In this document: piece by piece, positions 1 through 8,684 of the stretch | Position numbering within the stretch: the stretch's first letter is position 1 | Layout of the letters: every line of letters starts with the position of its first letter | From: Tropicibacter alexandrii | Lineage (GTDB): Bacteria; Pseudomonadota; Alphaproteobacteria; Rhodobacterales; Rhodobacteraceae | DNA length: 64,000 bases | Reading direction: 5' to 3' | Assembly: GCF_003667315.2 (NCBI RefSeq) | Contig: NZ_RCTZ02000013.1 | Span: 62,001-126,000, forward strand | Program-made: the position numbers and the translations under genes | Notes under the pieces: generated by a model | What the model was told of the DNA's origin: nothing | Databases searched by the model: none | What the model saw: the letters and a program-made list of their open reading frames with translations, nothing else

Positions 1-2208
1 GAGTTCCTTGTCGCTGAGGCCGAGCATCGCGTAATCCGCGGCCGAGGCACGGATGTTGGGCAAAAGAACTTGCGTCGGCACGGCTTCCACGATGGTCTTG
101 CCGGTCCGCGTGCGCTCGAGCTGGCTGGCATATTGGGTCATCATCACGACGACGGCGTTCTGCTTGCGCGCTGTCACCAGCCAGTTCGAAAGCCGCTCCG
201 CGAAATACGCGTTGTCGAGCGCCTTCCAGGCCTCATCAATGACAATGATAGTGGGCTTGCGGTCCTCGATCACCCGCTCGACGCGACGGAAGAGATACGA
301 CAAGACCGCCATGCGTTCCCGCTCGCTCTCGGAATCGAGGATGCCGGTCAGATCAAAGCCTGCGACGTCAGCGTCGGTGCTGCCCCCGATTTGGAACGTG
401 TCGTCTGTGTTCGCCCCAAAGATCCAGCCGTAGCGGCCCTCAGCCGTCCATTCCTGCATCCGCTCAAACAGATCGCCATCGTCATCGGTCGAGACGAGGA
501 GCGAGGCAAAGTCCGACCAGTTTCGCAGCCCTGAGTTCCCCGCAGTGGCATTCTGGCGCACGACCTCCTGCAGGCGGTTGGTCTGTACTGGGGTCAACGG
601 CCGATCGCGGCGCTCGAGGAGGCTTGCAAGCCAGTCGGCAAGCCAGGCCTGACCGCGCGCATCGATCTCGGTCTGGAGTGGGTTCAGACCCGTGGGTCGC
701 CCTGCCCGCACCGTCGAATAGCTGCCGCCAAGCGCGCGGACCGCCATTTCCATGCCGGCGCGGTAGTCGAACACGAAAAGCCGCGCGCCTGCGCGCCGGG
801 CCATGGTCATGAGGAAAGCCGCCAGCACGGATTTGCCTGAGCCGGGACGGCCGAGGATCAGGGTGTGGCCACCTGTGGGCTCGCGATCCGGTGCGCCCTG
901 TTCGTGGAAGTTGAAGCGGAAGCCGCTGCGCTCTGGCGTCGGGAAAAGCGTGATCGGCACGCCCCAGGGCACTTCCCGGCCAGTCTTGCCGAGCGGCGTG
1001 CGGTGGAAGGTCGCGAGATCGGCGAAGTTGTGGTTCGTGATCGCGGCCTTGCGGCTGCGCGCCCCGGTATTCCCTGGATGCTGCGCCATGAAATGCGCCC
1101 GCGCCCCGAAGGCCTCCGAGATCAGGTTGATGCCGGAGGTGGCGGAGATGTTGCGGATTTCGGCCGCGATGTCGTCAAGCGCCGTCTGGGTTCGGGCATA
1201 GACGGCCACGGTCATGTGGTGCTCGCCGAAGATCAGGCGTTTGGATTCCAGATCGTCCTGCGCGAGTTCCAGTTCCTGGGCGAGACTGACGGCTCCGTCA
1301 TTGGCGGCCTGCATTAGCCGCAGCTGCCGCTTGATCCGGCCCGCCATGATGTTGGCGTTGATCGGCACAAAAGAGTGTGTGACCACCATGTCGACGGGCA
1401 GATTCAACTCGTCGAGCATCAGGCTATCTGTCTTGGCGGGGTAGTTCTTCACCGCAAAGATCGCCCCGAGCTTGTCGCTGACGGCACCGTCCGAGAGTGC
1501 GATGGTCGTGCCGCGGAAGGTGACGCGGGTATTTGCTACGTCCTCGGCGATCACACCGAGGCGCGACCGGGGGAAGAGCGGGTGCTCCTCGCCCGTGTTG
1601 AGTGAACCGAGGAAGCCCAGAAGCTCTCCGGTGCTTGCAGCCAGCAGGCGGGGCTTCAGCTCATCGAAGGAGGACAGCAGAAACCCCACAACCTCGTCGA
1701 GCTTGCGCAAGCGGCGGGTGGTGTCGGCCGCGTGTCGCGAGCGAGACGCCCCAAGTCCGAACGGCAAGCGGCTGCCGGTCTCAGGTCGCCTCAGCACCGT
1801 CAGGGTCAGCGTCTTGTCGCGCAAACCCGCGCGGCCGAGATGCGCGTGCCATCGTTCGTCGACGGCAGCCGCAAACCCTTCGCCCGGAACGGGCGGCAGG
1901 GTCACATCGACCGCTTTCGAGACCTTGTGCAGGTAGAATGAGAACTCGGTCCCGACCTGCGCCACGATGCCAGCCAGCAACCCCCCGATCCGGTCCAGAT
2001 GCCCGTCCTCGCTCGTGGTGCTGTTCACCCCTTCGAGGCGGATGCACTGCATCAGTTCGTTGCCGCGTGTCCGGATCGTTCGGTCGTTCACGAGGCTCAC
2101 ATAAGGCAGCATCATTGAGAGCCGCTTCTCGCCCTTGACCCATGCGGGTAGCGCGGTCAGCGGATCGATGGCGTTCTCAACCTCATCGACAATTCCATCA
2201 CGGGGCAT
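1..2208 (-). CDS. virB4: VirB4-like type IV secretion ATPase (3' end outside window)
   Basis: The minus-strand reading frame starts at ATG 2208 and runs off the left edge, giving about 736 residues. A Walker A motif (GRPGSGKSVLAAF) lies in the middle and a Walker B-like segment (IIVIDEAWKALD) lies toward the visible C-terminal side. The N-terminal half has the usual VirB4/CagE layout. VirB4 is the conserved inner-membrane ATPase that powers pilus assembly and substrate transfer. The start overlaps the end of virB3 by 11 bp, as in virB operons. The family call is firm. Whether the system conjugates cannot be judged because virB5-virB11 lie outside the window. Confidence 0.93.
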   Translation of the reverse strand, partial: MPRDGIVDEVENAIDPLTALPAWVKGEKRLSMMLPYVSLVNDRTIRTRGNELMQCIRLEGVNSTTSEDGHLDRIGGLLAGIVAQVGTEFSFYLHKVSKAVDVTLPPVPGEGFAAAVDERWHAHLGRAGLRDKTLTLTVLRRPETGSRLPFGLGASRSRHAADTTRRLRKLDEVVGFLLSSFDELKPRLLAASTGELLGFLGSLNTGEEHPLFPRSRLGVIAEDVANTRVTFRGTTIALSDGAVSDKLGAIFAVKNYPAKTDSLMLDELNLPVDMVVTHSFVPINANIMAGRIKRQLRLMQAANDGAVSLAQELELAQDDLESKRLIFGEHHMTVAVYARTQTALDDIAAEIRNISATSGINLISEAFGARAHFMAQHPGNTGARSRKAAITNHNFADLATFHRTPLGKTGREVPWGVPITLFPTPERSGFRFNFHEQGAPDREPTGGHTLILGRPGSGKSVLAAFLMTMARRAGARLFVFDYRAGMEMAVRALGGSYSTVRAGRPTGLNPLQTEIDARGQAWLADWLASLLERRDRPLTPVQTNRLQEVVRQNATAGNSGLRNWSDFASLLVSTDDDGDLFERMQEWTAEGRYGWIFGANTDDTFQIGGSTDADVAGFDLTGILDSESERERMAVLSYLFRRVERVIEDRKPTIIVIDEAWKALDNAYFAERLSNWLVTARKQNAVVVMMTQYASQLERTRTGKTIVEAVPTQVLLPNIRASAADYAMLGLSDKEL

Positions 2209-2476
2209 AGCTGTCGCCTCCGTGCAGCTTGCGGTTCGTCGTGGGCGGGGTTTCCTGCAGGGTGATCACCAGGACATCGAGGAAGTTCGGATCCCAGTCT
2301 GCGGCCTTCCAGAGCGCCGGCCAGGCCAGCCCCGCGAACACAGCCACCACCCAGCTCTGCACCCAGAGGAACAGAAGCGTTGAGCCGAAGAGCCAGACCA
2401 TGGCGTACATGATCGGCAAGCCCATCAGCTTGGGTGGCCTGAGAAGACCGATGAACACGCGGGACTGGTCAGCCAT
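2198..2476 (-). CDS. virB3: VirB3 type IV secretion inner-membrane protein
   Basis: A 92-residue protein with two closely spaced hydrophobic segments at about residues 18-55, starting with a short charged N-terminus followed by LLRPPKLMGLP. That pattern is typical of VirB3/TrbD proteins. VirB3 works with VirB4 at the inner membrane during pilus assembly. It sits between virB2 and virB4 with a 9-bp gap upstream and an 11-bp overlap downstream, so it is clearly in the same operon. Length is normal for the family. Confidence 0.88.
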   Translation of the reverse strand: MADQSRVFIGLLRPPKLMGLPIMYAMVWLFGSTLLFLWVQSWVVAVFAGLAWPALWKAADWDPNFLDVLVITLQETPPTTNRKLHGGDSYAP

Positions 2477-2485
2477 GGATAGAGC

Positions 2486-2800
2486 TCAGGTGGTCCAGAT
2501 GGCGGCGACGATGGTGGGTGCTGCGGCGATGCCGGCGATTGCAACCACGACCCAGAGCGCCTGACGAAAGTCGAGGATGCCAAAGAGCCAGGAAAGGAAC
2601 ACCCCGATCAGTGCGAGCGTGCCAATCACGATCCCCAAGGGACCGGTGATCGCATCGACAATTCCTTGAAGCAGGGTCTGTACCGGCGAGAGGTCGATGC
2701 TCTGTGCAAGCGCTGGACCCGCCAGCACGATAAGGGCCATCGCGCCGAACGCGGTGATCGCCCGCGTGCGGAGCACGCTTTGACGTTTCCTCGATGTCAT
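2486..2800 (-). CDS. virB2: VirB2/TrbC pilin
   Basis: A 104-residue protein with a long N-terminal signal region that ends near ALAQS (about residue 33), followed by two hydrophobic segments at about 48-72 and 78-100. This is the classic VirB2 pro-pilin architecture: signal, then two transmembrane helices joined by a short polar loop (FGILDF). VirB2 is the major subunit of the conjugative pilus. Its ATG overlaps the stop codon of the upstream virB1 by 4 bp (ATGA), which indicates translational coupling. Confidence 0.88.
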   Translation of the reverse strand: MTSRKRQSVLRTRAITAFGAMALIVLAGPALAQSIDLSPVQTLLQGIVDAITGPLGIVIGTLALIGVFLSWLFGILDFRQALWVVVAIAGIAAAPTIVAAIWTT

Positions 2801-3489
2801 GAAAGATCTCCTCTGAGCCGCTCAAACACGGCAGTCACACGGGCCACATGCCCTTGGGTTTCTCGAAAAGGGGGGATGCCGCCGTGGCGTGTGACCGCCT
2901 CAGGGCCAGCGTTGTAGGCCGCAAGGGCCAGAGAGCCTTCGCCGAACTGGTCGAGCATCATCAGCAAGTAGCGGGCTGATCCGTCGAGGTTCTGCGCAAT
3001 GTCATGTGGGTCTACGCCGAGGTCGCGGGCGGTATCCGGCATAAGCTGGCCAAGGCCTATGGCACCGACAGGGCTACGTGCAGCCGGATTGTATGCGCTT
3101 TCGACTTCGATATTGGCCCGGTAAAGGAGCGCCCAATCAGTGACTGAAAGCCCTGCGCGACGCAGCGCACCATGCCCGGCATACCGCAGAGCCGTGGTCT
3201 CGATCGCATGGAGGATTTCTGGGGTGGCGCGGGCGGCGGATCGAGCCGGGATCGCTGTCTCGCTCGTTGCGTCAGGAACGCGAGGTTCTGCGAAGAGAAA
3301 AAGACGCCCGTTTGCCTCTTGAGAAGAGGAAATCAATTGGCCGTCTGGGCCAACCGAAAAGATGAAACCGTCGGCCAGGGCCGGGGGCGCGGAACAAACG
3401 CCTGTACCCAAAGCAACGACGAGCGCAGTCGCGCGGTCAGCTGCCTTTGACCGGAGGCGCGGCGTGGCGTTCGCGGCCACCTTCTTCAA
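2797..3489 (-). CDS. virB1: VirB1-like lytic transglycosylase
   Basis: SLT-type lytic transglycosylase that opens peptidoglycan for the secretion channel. From TTG 3489 the product is 230 residues: a signal peptide of about 40 residues ending near PPALA-DG, a low-complexity linker, then the SLT domain with catalytic Glu130 in EVESAYNP and the family motif GLGQLMPDTA. The frame is open as far as 3744, but that part overlaps the preceding gene and does not resemble a signal sequence. A non-ATG start is therefore inferred, either TTG 3489 or GTG 3480, both inside the 3' end of the upstream gene. It overlaps virB2 by 4 bp. Confidence 0.85.
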   Translation of the reverse strand: MKKVAANATPRLRSKAADRATALVVALGTGVCSAPPALADGFIFSVGPDGQLISSSQEANGRLFLFAEPRVPDATSETAIPARSAARATPEILHAIETTALRYAGHGALRRAGLSVTDWALLYRANIEVESAYNPAARSPVGAIGLGQLMPDTARDLGVDPHDIAQNLDGSARYLLMMLDQFGEGSLALAAYNAGPEAVTRHGGIPPFRETQGHVARVTAVFERLRGDLS

Positions 3490-3763
3490 GTGGGATGCTA
3501 GCGGTCGTACAGCCCATGTCGGCCAGGAAACTGACAAGGCCAACGATGGTTTTGAAGTCGCGGAGCTTGAGGACGCTTCGGCTGGTGACGAGCATCTTAT
3601 CGTCACGCCCATCAGTGGCGACGGCGCGGATGACCCACGAGCCGTACCAGCTGTTATGGCGCTTCTCTGCTCTCTCCTTGCAGACCACCTCAATGAGGTA
3701 GCCCTCGGCGAGCAAGCCGCGCAGTCCGTCTTCTGTAACCACATTCGGGGCTTCTTCTATCAT
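3437..3763 (-). CDS. Conserved hypothetical protein at head of virB operon
   Basis: A 108-residue protein beginning MIEEAPNVV, with a good Shine-Dalgarno (AAGGGAAGG) just upstream of ATG 3763. A longer frame exists to 3838 but lacks that signal. It has no signal peptide or membrane segment. It is mixed alpha/beta with a central stretch (GSWVIRAVATDGRD) that might form a small beta domain. Its 3' end overlaps the start of virB1, so it is the first gene of the transfer operon seen here. I do not recognise a family with certainty; the position suggests a plasmid-transfer accessory or regulatory protein. Confidence 0.7.
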   Translation of the reverse strand: MIEEAPNVVTEDGLRGLLAEGYLIEVVCKERAEKRHNSWYGSWVIRAVATDGRDDKMLVTSRSVLKLRDFKTIVGLVSFLADMGCTTASIPLEEGGRERHAAPPVKGS

Positions 3764-3957
3764 GGCCTTCCCTTGGGTCCTTGTTCTGCCTGGGTGCAGT
3801 ATCAGGCCCACGGGGTCGCAACACCGTGAGCGATACAAAACAACATTAATGATAGCAAGACAATAATAACGTGTTGACGAAGTTCGCCTTGCTCCGATAA
3901 CGGTGATAGCCGACAGAATGATAATCTTAAAGGCGGCAAAGGAGTTTTGCCCTGCGG

Positions 3958-4236
3958 TTGTTTATTGCGCGCAACGCACCGTTGCTGTTCGCGTTCCTGC
4001 TTGGAAGCATGCCGATAGCCGCGGCAGCAGATTGCGTACCTCCCGAACGACCGTTCTTGCCTCAGTCGCGAGAAGACATTCGTGCCTATGCCGATCTGCT
4101 GCGTTCTGATTTCGAGGACTACATTGCCGACATTCAGGAATACTTCCGCTGTCTTGATGCCGAGCGCCAACGGGCGTTTCAGGAGGCGCGCGAGGTCAGT
4201 GAAGACTATGGAAAACTGATCGAGCTATTGGACTGA
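3958..4236 (+). CDS. Small secreted hypothetical protein, TTG start
   Basis: A 92-residue protein with a signal peptide (hydrophobic core LLFAFLLGSMPIAAAA, predicted cleavage before DCVPPERP). The mature helical domain is about 70 residues and has two cysteines that could form one disulfide. The TTG start at 3958 is chosen because the signal peptide begins there; GGAG lies at 3941-3944, rather far upstream, so CTG 3952 is an alternative. A possible promoter (TTGACG 3874, GATAAC 3896) precedes it. It is divergent from the virB operon. Secretion and neighbours suggest an envelope or transfer accessory role, but no function is assigned. Confidence 0.65.
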   Translation: MFIARNAPLLFAFLLGSMPIAAAADCVPPERPFLPQSREDIRAYADLLRSDFEDYIADIQEYFRCLDAERQRAFQEAREVSEDYGKLIELLD

Positions 4237-4250
4237 GCAACCGCATGGGC

Positions 4251-4571
4251 TTAACCGCCGTCGAGATCCTCGTAGTAGACGAGTGCGGGCATGTTGCGGC
4301 GCTGATGCACGATGCGCAGGATGACTGCCGCGCCATCCGCCGCATCGAGCCGCTTGTAGAAGATCACGTGTCGCTGGCAATTGACGGACCGCATCCCCGG
4401 GACAAAGAGACTCCTGTCCCGGCCCGCGTCGGGATCCCCAGTGATCCGCTCGAAGGCGGTGACCAACTGGCGGTAATAGACGAGCCATTGGTCCCTGCCC
4501 CATGTTTCGACGGTGTAGGTGCGTATCTCTTCAAGGTCGGACTTGGCCTGTCCGGAAAGCCGAATCGTCAT
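4251..4571 (-). CDS. parE: ParE/RelE-superfamily toxin
   Basis: A 106-residue protein with the ParE layout: N-terminal LSGQAKSDLEEIRTYT helix hairpin, conserved RDQWLVYYRQL, and a C-terminal beta sheet containing HVIFYKRLD and VILRIVHQRR. ParE proteins poison DNA gyrase and stabilise plasmids by post-segregational killing. It lies 5 bp downstream of a ParD antitoxin, in the standard antitoxin-first order. Length is typical and there is no sign of damage. Confidence 0.93.
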   Translation of the reverse strand: MTIRLSGQAKSDLEEIRTYTVETWGRDQWLVYYRQLVTAFERITGDPDAGRDRSLFVPGMRSVNCQRHVIFYKRLDAADGAAVILRIVHQRRNMPALVYYEDLDGG

Positions 4572-4576
4572 TCGGG

Positions 4577-4819
4577 TCAGCGATCAAACGCATCCGGTTC
4601 GAAGGCTTGGGCATCGAACTCGGCGAAATCCCCATTCTCGGCCAGGGTGGCTGCCATCTCGAGATCGGCCTTGAGGGCATAGAACTGCCGCGCGCCATCC
4701 TTCTCCATCAGCATCCTTACGCCGGCGCGCACGACTTCGCTCAGATTGGCGTAGGCGCCGGACTCGATCTGCGCCTGCACATATTTCTGCATCGGTTCGG
4801 TCAGGTGGACGTTTGGCAT
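4577..4819 (-). CDS. parD: ParD-type antitoxin (ribbon-helix-helix)
   Basis: An 80-residue protein. The N-terminal ribbon-helix-helix domain (MPNVHLTEPMQKYVQAQIES, then YANLSEVVRAGVRML) binds DNA. The acidic C-terminal tail (ENGDFAEFDAQAF) would wrap the toxin. Shine-Dalgarno GGAGAG precedes the ATG. It is the first gene of a two-gene operon with parE. ParD proteins repress their own promoter, and a perfect palindrome lies 26 bp upstream. Confidence 0.93.
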   Translation of the reverse strand: MPNVHLTEPMQKYVQAQIESGAYANLSEVVRAGVRMLMEKDGARQFYALKADLEMAATLAENGDFAEFDAQAFEPDAFDR

Positions 4820-4844
4820 CAGACTCTCCTATCCATGCTCAATC

Positions 4845-4855
4845 GTATCAGATAC
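4845..4855. promoter_or_regulatory. Palindrome upstream of parD, candidate operator
   Basis: GTATCAGATAC is a perfect 11-bp palindrome 26 bp upstream of the parD start. ParD-type antitoxins normally autoregulate through short palindromes in this position. The site is seen directly; its role is inferred. Confidence 0.45.
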
Positions 4856-5292
4856 TGACATAAATCTTCAAGGTCATGTTCGGTCCCAACATAGGCCACA
4901 ACACAGGATCGTTGCTCCACCCGCCCTTCCGTTCCCGGATTCCAGCCGGAGAACCGGGCTCGACAGTTTTCCGACACTGCCCTTCCCGGGACCATGGGCG
5001 CTGCGACACGCCGTTTGACGGGCTCATGCGGTCTGTTCTTCCGTGACCGGTTTCGTGGCCGTATTGGAACGCCATATTTTCTTTTTGTAACAGTTGTTTG
5101 TTTGGCAATGGACGTGAAAGGAGGCCGCAATTTTGGCCGCTTCCAGGACGCCTCAAGAGCTCAAACCGTCATCAGATCTTGGAAGCCGTCACGCGACACA
5201 AGCGAACAATCGCAAGTCGCCATCAATCAAATCGCCTTGCTATCGGTAATGTTGTTTCGTATCGCTGCACCATTATAGATGGAGTCGGCATC
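4856..5292. other. Intergenic stretch, no supported gene
   Basis: About 440 bp between parDE and the plus-strand secreted protein gene. Frames on both strands are short, lack good ribosome sites and do not resemble known proteins. It should hold the promoter for the gene at 5293. I see no RNA gene or repeat. Confidence 0.5.
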
Positions 5293-5946
5293 ATGAAGCA
5301 CGTGATCCACGGCGTGGCAACAGCCACGGCAATAAGCATATCCGGACTAATGGCCTCGTCAGGTCCGGCTCAGGCCTATCAAGTGGACTGTGCGATCCTC
5401 CTGTGCCTTGCGGGCGGCTGGCCTGCCTCCGCGCCCTGCGCCCATGCCAGAGCGGTCTTTATTCGGCGGATCACGCCATGGCCGATCGAGCCGCCCCTAC
5501 AAATCTGGCGGTGTCCGATGGGTGTGTCGTTCAACGAACCAAGTCCGTTGTCGCCTATGGAACGCCTTTATGACATCACGTTTCGCGATCCGCCCGAACC
5601 GCAGGTATCGACTCCGATACCCCTTGTTCGCGTCCAGGCGGATGAACAAGCCGACATCGACATCTCAGGCGACGCCTTTGATTTCGTGCGCAGCATTCGC
5701 GTCTATCACATTCAGTACCGCCAGCATGAAAACCGAGATGGCGACTGCAATCGCACCGATTCCACGCGATTGGGGTCCTACGGAGTGCAGGGCGACTACC
5801 GATGGACAAGATCCAACGTGGGCCAAGTGCCGGCTGCATCTGGCCTGAGCATCCCGAATGGATGCGGCAGCTACTTCTACCGCTCCGTCTTCGTCGACTG
5901 GCGTGATCACGCCGGGAACTATGGTTCTGAAGAAGTTCGCTACTGA
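5293..5946 (+). CDS. Secreted cysteine-rich protein, TrbM/KikA-like N-terminus
   Basis: A 217-residue protein from ATG 5293. The frame is open further upstream, but the signal peptide (hydrophobic core to about residue 28, SGPAQA then YQVDC) fixes this start. The mature N-terminus VDCAILLCLAGGW followed by APCAHARAVFIRRI resembles the cysteine-containing core of TrbM/KikA conjugal transfer proteins, a low-similarity match by eye. The C-terminal half has a polar, Tyr/Asp-rich domain with two further cysteines. Its place near virB genes fits a periplasmic transfer accessory. The family assignment is an inference. Confidence 0.7.
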   Translation: MKHVIHGVATATAISISGLMASSGPAQAYQVDCAILLCLAGGWPASAPCAHARAVFIRRITPWPIEPPLQIWRCPMGVSFNEPSPLSPMERLYDITFRDPPEPQVSTPIPLVRVQADEQADIDISGDAFDFVRSIRVYHIQYRQHENRDGDCNRTDSTRLGSYGVQGDYRWTRSNVGQVPAASGLSIPNGCGSYFYRSVFVDWRDHAGNYGSEEVRY

Positions 5947-6107
5947 CAAAATCTGCACGCGGTCTTGCCGCGCGCGTCATCACAACCCCGCACGAAAGGC
6001 TGTGCAAAGCCCCCAAAAAGGAGACGACGCCAGACCGTGAAGCCTGACGCCGTGCTAGAAAACTCCGTGAACAAGAGTTTCCTAGCGCACCGCCAAAACA
6101 CCTGCAA

Positions 6108-6128
6108 CCAGCAAAGTTGTTTTGCTGG
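6108..6128. promoter_or_regulatory. Inverted repeat upstream of HTH gene
   Basis: CCAGCAAA, a 5-nt loop GTTGT, then TTTGCTGG, ending 54 bp before the HTH gene at 6183. It could be an operator for that protein or a weak terminator of the gene ending at 5946. No T run follows on the plus strand, so an operator is slightly favoured. Confidence 0.3.
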
Positions 6129-6182
6129 CAAGAATGTTGTTGTCTCACGACATGGCGTCGGATCTCCAAGGAGACCTCGACC

Positions 6183-7025
6183 ATGGAACCTACGACCGGC
6201 CTGATCCTGCGACGGATCACGCAGACAAATCTCTCTGTTGCAGCGCACAAGCTTGCCACCCTCATCCTCGATGCCATCGCCTGGAAGGATGGCTACAACG
6301 GTTTGTCGCGCGGAACGGCAGCCTTCACCCTCTCTGCCCTGGCAGAGAGGATGGGTGTCTCACGACAATATCTTGCGGTTCTTCTGAGCGAACTTGAGAC
6401 GTCGGAGTTGCAGCTCGAGCGGGCGAAGCCGAATGGCAAGTTCGCGCCCTGGATCTTTCGGTTTTCCGCCTTCGACGAGGAGAGTGAAACCCATGATCTC
6501 GTGTCAGGTGAAGGTGACACATCACTATCTAGAGATAATAATAACAAAACTATCTTCGCAGGACTGATCGACATCACAGCGAGTTCGAATGTTTTTCAGA
6601 CCAGTTGGGCAGAGCTCATCAAAGCAGCGAAGGCCACGTTGCCCTGCTGGAACGTCGACACCCAGGTCATTTGGGACCGCTTCCTCGCCTTCAATCGGTC
6701 CCGAGGCAACGGCAGGGTGCCGGCCGGCTTCCTGCTTGGCTTCATGCGCCGATGGCGAAATTCGTGGGGAACTCCAACTCGTCCCGCGGTCAAGCCGCCC
6801 GCGAGACCAATAACGGATCCCAAAGAGCGCGAATTGCTGAGACAGATGCAAGCCGCACCAACTGCGAACCGCCAGTTCCACGCGTCCGACTTGTGTCGCT
6901 TGATCGGACACGCTGCCTACGAAGCGCGGGTACTCGATGTGATCCGCAAGTTTGGGTGCCAGAGGTTTTCAGCAACCTTGGCGGTGCACGGACGAGCGGT
7001 GCTGGAAGGGGAGATATCCCGGTAG
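6183..7025 (+). CDS. Helix-turn-helix protein of plasmid type, function unknown
   Basis: A 280-residue protein from ATG 6183, preceded by AAGGAG. The frame extends upstream, but only this start has a ribosome site. The N-terminal third holds a winged-helix-like HTH (FTLSALAERMGVSRQYLAVL), followed by a region that breaks into a polar linker (SLSRDNNNK). The C-terminal half is Arg- and Trp-rich. Proteins of this kind (N-terminal HTH, basic C-terminus, no enzymatic motif) are common on alphaproteobacterial plasmids and are usually left unnamed. It could be a regulator or replication accessory; no firm assignment is made. Confidence 0.72.
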   Translation: MEPTTGLILRRITQTNLSVAAHKLATLILDAIAWKDGYNGLSRGTAAFTLSALAERMGVSRQYLAVLLSELETSELQLERAKPNGKFAPWIFRFSAFDEESETHDLVSGEGDTSLSRDNNNKTIFAGLIDITASSNVFQTSWAELIKAAKATLPCWNVDTQVIWDRFLAFNRSRGNGRVPAGFLLGFMRRWRNSWGTPTRPAVKPPARPITDPKERELLRQMQAAPTANRQFHASDLCRLIGHAAYEARVLDVIRKFGCQRFSATLAVHGRAVLEGEISR

Positions 7026-7096
7026 CTTCGCTTGCTCGGACTTGGAGTCCATGAAAGCCCCGCTACAGATGTCAAGTTCCGATAGTGAAGTTTATG

Positions 7097-7930
7097 TTAA
7101 TTTACCCTCCAGATCCCTTCTTCCTGAGCCACTCGCGATTCAGAAAGAAGTTTCTGTAAATGAGCCACAACATTCCTTTCGGCGGCCATTGCAATATGCG
7201 GGTCAGATTTCTTGTAGACTGAAGCGGCGATATTCTGGACTGTATCGGAAGTATTTAGGAGATGCTTGAGGATCTGGGTCTCGCGGCGCATCCGGTTGGC
7301 AAGTAACCGTTCGATGTAAGGGCGCGGATCCTGGAGTACGGGCCCGTGACCCGGCAGGCAGATCCTATCGTCGCGATCAATAAGCCGTTGAAGCTGGTCG
7401 CAGTAATCACGCATGTTGCCGTCAGGGGGGCTGACGATCGAACTGTTCCAACTCATCACGTGGTCGCCCGTGAATAACACTCCATCCAGCCTCGCAAAGC
7501 AGAGGTGATCGCTCGCGTGACCGGGTGTGTGAAGGACAGTAAGACCGGCAATCCTTTGCCCGTCTTCCAAAAACCCGTCGGGTTGAAATGCATCGTCTGG
7601 AAAGGCACGCGAAACATAAACGGGCAGACCTGTCCGTTCGCGCAATCCCGGCACGGCACCGAAATGATCGGAATGGTGGTGTGACACTAGAATTCCGGCC
7701 GGGTTGCCTCCCAGATTCTCGACAATTGCTTCGAAATGTGCACTGTCTTCTGCTGGACCCGGATCGAGAATGAACCGACCGTCAGGTGTATCAATGATGT
7801 AGCTGTTCGTCCCGTGATAGGTCATCTTCCCGGGATTGCTCGCAACGATCCTCAGGATTCCCTCGGCCACCTGTTCTGCACGCGCGCGACACGGTTCCGG
7901 CTCTGTGTGAAACATGCTGCGTTTTGTCAT
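7097..7930 (-). CDS. MBL-fold metallo-hydrolase (LACTB2/glyoxalase II-like)
   Basis: A 277-residue protein. Metal ligands are clear: HHHSDH (HxHxDH), HTPGHASDH, the bridging Asp in TGDHVM and the last His in LPGHGP. After the MBL core comes a C-terminal helical domain (about residues 200-277) like that of LACTB2-type and related thioester or RNA hydrolases. Family members hydrolyse thioesters, lactones or RNA, so the substrate is undetermined. It lies downstream of bioY on the same strand with a 138-bp gap that contains a strong hairpin, so it may be its own unit. Confidence 0.85.
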   Translation of the reverse strand: MTKRSMFHTEPEPCRARAEQVAEGILRIVASNPGKMTYHGTNSYIIDTPDGRFILDPGPAEDSAHFEAIVENLGGNPAGILVSHHHSDHFGAVPGLRERTGLPVYVSRAFPDDAFQPDGFLEDGQRIAGLTVLHTPGHASDHLCFARLDGVLFTGDHVMSWNSSIVSPPDGNMRDYCDQLQRLIDRDDRICLPGHGPVLQDPRPYIERLLANRMRRETQILKHLLNTSDTVQNIAASVYKKSDPHIAMAAERNVVAHLQKLLSESRVAQEEGIWRVN

Positions 7931-8019
7931 TGAATACGACCACTTTCTGACAGTGAAAAGTCTGGGACTTGCAAAGCCGCCTTTTGCTTTGCATAGCTTT
8001 GGAAGCCTCGGGCTGGCGT

Positions 8020-8045
8020 CCAGCGCCGGTCAGAACCGGCGCTGG
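8020..8045 (-). terminator. Strong hairpin after bioY
   Basis: Perfect 11-bp arms (CCAGCGCCGGT / ACCGGCGCTGG) around a 4-nt loop, 24 bp downstream of the bioY stop. No T run follows on the minus strand, so it may be a terminator of reduced efficiency or an mRNA-stabilising hairpin. Confidence 0.45.
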
Positions 8046-8068
8046 AACAAGGCAACAAAGCCCAGCAG

Positions 8069-8635
8069 TCAAGCGTGACCCCGATTATGGAAACCTGTAT
8101 ACAGCACTACAGCAATTGCTGCCTTCGTCAGGTCTCCAAGCAGGAACGGGTAAAGCCCGGCGTTCAGCAATTTTTCGCCATAGCCGACAAAGCCACCCAA
8201 CCAGAATAGCCCTGCGCAATACATAAGTATCGAACCGGAGAGGACCGCTACAGATGCTCTGATTGAAGGCGGAAGCCCTGCCAGCTTTTGAACCATCCAT
8301 CCTGCAGCCGCCGCCGCGAGCGCAAACCCAATCAAGAATCCGCCAGTGGGACCCGCAAAATAGGCCAGACCCGCCGGTGCGGGAGGCGTGCCAGCGAAAA
8401 CCGGCAGGCCAAACAGACCTTCCAGAAGGTACGCAGCGACAACTAGACTACTGCGCACCGGCCCCAGGAAAAGGCCGAGACCCAAGACCACCAGGGTTTG
8501 TGTTGACATCGGTACCGGGTAGAACGGCACCGCGATTTTGGCGGATAGTGTCAGAAGTATTGTGCCGATGAGTATTATTGAGATCTCTCGGGTCAGTCTT
8601 GCGACCGGTTGGCGTTGAGTGGCTTCCAAATTCAT
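8069..8635 (-). CDS. bioY: BioY family biotin transporter (ECF S component)
   Basis: A 188-residue membrane protein with about six hydrophobic segments. It carries the BioY signature: IAVPFYPVPMSTQTLVVLG in the first third and the glycine-rich YFAGPTGGFLIGF in the middle. BioY is the substrate-binding part of the biotin ECF transporter and can work alone in some Rhodobacterales. No bioM or bioN lies beside it. ATG 8635 is chosen over the longer frame because homologous sequence begins there. Upstream is a truncated acyl-CoA dehydrogenase. Confidence 0.9.
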   Translation of the reverse strand: MNLEATQRQPVARLTREISIILIGTILLTLSAKIAVPFYPVPMSTQTLVVLGLGLFLGPVRSSLVVAAYLLEGLFGLPVFAGTPPAPAGLAYFAGPTGGFLIGFALAAAAAGWMVQKLAGLPPSIRASVAVLSGSILMYCAGLFWLGGFVGYGEKLLNAGLYPFLLGDLTKAAIAVVLYTGFHNRGHA

Positions 8636-8684
8636 CTGTTTCGTCCTTGTTTCTGTAGATCGTTGATTTGCTGGATAGGGAAGC

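Noticed and set aside
4848-5278. Two or three open frames of about 95-100 codons upstream of the TrbM-like gene
   Set aside because: Overlapping on opposite strands, no ribosome sites, no recognisable protein features.
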